Assembly (NCBI GenBank): GCA_002395085.1
Contig: DGVV01000052.1
Span: forward strand, 1 to 7,779
Direction of reading: 5' to 3'
Origin: Ruminococcus sp. UBA4275
Lineage (GTDB): Bacteria > Bacillota > Clostridia > Oscillospirales > Ruminococcaceae
DNA length: 7,779 nucleotides
This document shows positions 6,170 through 7,779 of this stretch, one piece after another; the stretch's first letter is position 1, and each line of letters opens with the position of its first letter. The translations under genes were made by a program, and so were the position numbers. The notes beneath the pieces were generated by a model, which saw only the letters and a list, made by a program, of their open reading frames with translations, was not told the origin of the DNA and did not search any database.

Positions 6170-7597
6170 ATGCAGCAACAGCTCAGAAAAACCAAAATCG
6201 TATGTACGGTCGGTCCGGCAACGGATAAGGAGGAGGTTCTGCGTCAGATGATGCAGGCGGGCATGAATGTCGCCCGTTTCAATTTCTCGCACGCCGACTA
6301 CGAAAAGGATAAGGAGCGCTTTGAGACCATCGTGCGGCTGCGCGAGGAACTCGGTCTTCCGATTGCAACCATGCTCGATACCAAGGGGCCGGAGGTGCGC
6401 CTGCGCAAATTCCCCGGCGGTTCGGTGGAGATTCACGACGGCGACCGCTATACGCTGACAACCCGCGATGTCCCCTGCGACGACAAGATCGGTTCGGTCA
6501 ATTATCCGCGCCTGACCAAAGACGTCAAGCCCGGTGACACAGTTATGATCAATGACGGTCTGGTGGAACTGCGCATTGACCATGTTTCCGCAACGGACAT
6601 CGACTGTACCGTCATTCACGGCGGCACACTCTCGAATCACAAGTCCTGCAATTTCCCCGATGTCAACCTCTCGATGCCGTATCTCTCCGATGCGGATATG
6701 GAGGATCTGGAATTCGGTGCAAAACTCGGCTTTGACTTTATCGCGGCGAGCTTTGCACGTTCCGGCGCGGACATCCGTTATCTGCGCAAGTTTACGCAGA
6801 GCCTCGGCTGGTACGGCGTCCGCATCATTGCGAAGATCGAAAACCGCGAAGGCGTCAACAACATTGACGAGATCCTTGAAGCCGCAGACGGCATTATGGT
6901 TGCGCGCGGCGATATGGGTGTGGAGATTCCGTTTGAGCAGATTCCGGACATCCAGAAGAAGCTGATCCGCAAGGGTTATGAAGCGGGCAAGCAGGTCATC
7001 ACCGCGACGCAGATGCTCGAATCCATGATCTCGAATCCGCGCCCGACCCGTGCGGAGATCACCGACGTTGCAAACGCGATTTACGACGGCACAAGCGCGA
7101 TCATGACATCCGGCGAGACCGCTGCGGGACAGCATCCGGTGGAAACCGTGCAGACAATGGCGCGCATCGCGCTGACCACGGAAGCAAGCATTGACTACAA
7201 GAGTCAGCTTGTGTACCGTCAGCCGGATAAATCCACCATTGCAGATGCCATTGCGCACGCGACTGTTACCACAGCCCACGACCTCGATGCCCGTGCAATC
7301 ATCACGGTCACGAAGGGCGGCGAAACTGCCCGTCTCATCTCGAAATACCGCCCGATGTTCCCGATCATCTCCTGCACCACCGAGGAAATGGTGCAGCGCC
7401 AGATGAATCTCTCGTGGGGTGTGTATCCGCTGGTCATCAATGAGGAGCAAAGCACCGATGCGTTGTTCCGGCACGCAGTGGAGGCTGCCGCAAACGCAGG
7501 ATGCGTCAAGCCGGGCGACATTGCCGTCATTACGGCGGGTGTTCCGCTGGGTGTCTCCGGCACAACCAATCTGCTGAAGGTCGAAACAATCGAATAA
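6170..7597 (+). CDS. pyk: Pyruvate kinase
   Basis: Pyruvate kinase converts phosphoenolpyruvate and ADP to pyruvate and ATP, the last step of glycolysis, in the cytoplasm. At 475 residues it is the standard form without the extra C-terminal phosphoenolpyruvate-utiliser-like domain found in many Bacillus-type enzymes. KTKIVCTVGPAT (7-18) opens the barrel. RFNFSH (36-41) and LDTKGPEVR (69-77) supply metal and phosphate ligands; the B domain spans roughly 78-170. IIAKIENREGV (219-229) holds the catalytic lysine (Lys222), and VARGDMGVEIP (244-254) the metal-binding acidic residues. ATQMLESM (279-286), PTRAEITDVANA (292-303) and MTSGETAAG (312-320) follow. The C-terminal domain ends with GDIAVITAGVPLGVSGTTN (449-467). 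The segment KSCNFPDVNLSMP (158-170) departs from the more usual KGVNxPG form. It is downstream of queA and the unknown membrane gene, but the 138-base gap leaves open whether it has its own promoter. Confidence 0.97.
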   Translation: MQQQLRKTKIVCTVGPATDKEEVLRQMMQAGMNVARFNFSHADYEKDKERFETIVRLREELGLPIATMLDTKGPEVRLRKFPGGSVEIHDGDRYTLTTRDVPCDDKIGSVNYPRLTKDVKPGDTVMINDGLVELRIDHVSATDIDCTVIHGGTLSNHKSCNFPDVNLSMPYLSDADMEDLEFGAKLGFDFIAASFARSGADIRYLRKFTQSLGWYGVRIIAKIENREGVNNIDEILEAADGIMVARGDMGVEIPFEQIPDIQKKLIRKGYEAGKQVITATQMLESMISNPRPTRAEITDVANAIYDGTSAIMTSGETAAGQHPVETVQTMARIALTTEASIDYKSQLVYRQPDKSTIADAIAHATVTTAHDLDARAIITVTKGGETARLISKYRPMFPIISCTTEEMVQRQMNLSWGVYPLVINEEQSTDALFRHAVEAAANAGCVKPGDIAVITAGVPLGVSGTTNLLKVETIE

Positions 7598-7603
7598 GAC
7601 AAA

Positions 7604-7634
7604 CGCCCGCACGGGAGGAAATCCTGTGCGGGCG
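7604..7634 (+). terminator. Long hairpin after pyruvate kinase, terminator stem without T-tract
   Basis: CGCCCGCACGGG (7604-7615) pairs with CCTGTGCGGGCG (7623-7634) around a 7-base loop, giving 12 base pairs with one G-U wobble that is a mismatch on the opposite strand. It begins 6 bases after the stop codon, the usual place for an intrinsic terminator. The next bases are CCAGCTTG rather than a T-run, so termination may be inefficient or need a factor. It may still protect the 3' end of the mRNA. Confidence 0.65.
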
Positions 7635-7670
7635 CCAGCTTGTAGATAAAGTGTCTCCGACGGATTTATA

Positions 7671-7719
7671 TTGAGGGCTCTGCCCTCAAACTCCCGCTTA
7701 AGGGCTACTAGCCCTTAAG
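7671..7719. repeat. Two tandem perfect tri-loop hairpins, repeat-element-like
   Basis: The first hairpin pairs 7671-7678 with 7682-7689 (8 base pairs, loop TCT). The second pairs 7697-7706 with 7710-7719 (10 base pairs, loop ACT). Both stems are perfect, so they fold equally well on either strand, and they are joined by ACTCCCG. Each stem carries a GGGC/GCCC core flanked by A-T pairs. The arrangement resembles REP-type palindromic repeats placed after genes. From memory, unverified, similar GGGCTnTGCCC hairpin pairs are common in Clostridia. The rest of 7635-7779 shows no gene. Confidence 0.6.
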
Positions 7720-7779
7720 AATCCCCTATTTTGTGAACCTAGAATTTCAACGCATTTACATTACTTTTCTTATAGTGGG

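Noticed and set aside
6089..7612. A 507-codon open frame on the minus strand opposite pyruvate kinase
   Set aside because: It mirrors the codons of a convincing pyruvate kinase gene and shows no family motif, promoter or ribosome site.
7731..7776. AT-rich end of the window (TTTACA, TATAGT) as a promoter for a following gene
   Set aside because: The two elements are only 10 bases apart and the better-spaced -35 matches are poor; the window ends before any gene appears.

Overview
The window is a compact, fairly GC-rich stretch of bacterial chromosome that looks like the class Clostridia, most likely Ruminococcaceae/Oscillospiraceae. That placement is an inference from the strong AGGAGG-type ribosome binding sites, the Soj/Spo0J-type ParA/ParB pair, clostridial-looking GuaB, QueA and pyruvate kinase proteins, and the hairpin-rich intergenic DNA. 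There is no 16S gene or species-specific marker. The window is not obviously a mobile or defence region: six of the seven genes belong to well-known families.

Layout. The minus strand carries, in transcription order, parA (3935 to 3129), parB (3082 to 2222), guaB (2188 to 719) and a RimJ/RimL-type GNAT acetyltransferase (658 to 86). Gaps of 46, 33 and 60 bases suggest one transcription unit. It starts at a clear extended -10 promoter (4031 to 4003), has an internal hairpin between guaB and the acetyltransferase (682-712), and ends at a hairpin plus T-tract terminator (59 to 28). The plus strand carries queA (4246-5283), a membrane-anchored protein of unknown function (5303-6031) and pyruvate kinase (6170-7597). 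queA has its own extended -10 promoter (4161-4189) and is tightly coupled to the unknown gene. Pyruvate kinase follows 138 bases later with a very strong ribosome binding site, and a long hairpin (7604-7634) follows its stop. The two units diverge from a 310-base noncoding region, 3936-4245, that holds both promoters and two leader hairpins.

Functions. ParA and ParB form the chromosome segregation pair. GuaB catalyses the committed step of GMP synthesis. QueA makes epoxyqueuosine in tRNA. Pyruvate kinase ends glycolysis. The grouping does not form one pathway; it reads as housekeeping genes sharing two divergent transcripts.

The least ordinary material is in the noncoding DNA. The hairpins at the far ends of the two divergent units have identical 9-base arms, including the same G-U wobble, when each is read in its own transcript direction, plus a shared right flank. 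The plus-strand copy lacks the T-tract that the minus-strand copy has. In its place is unrelated sequence leading into two perfect tri-loop hairpins (7671-7719) that look like a dispersed repeat. I saw no tRNA, rRNA, CRISPR array, insertion sequence, riboswitch or consensus parS site.
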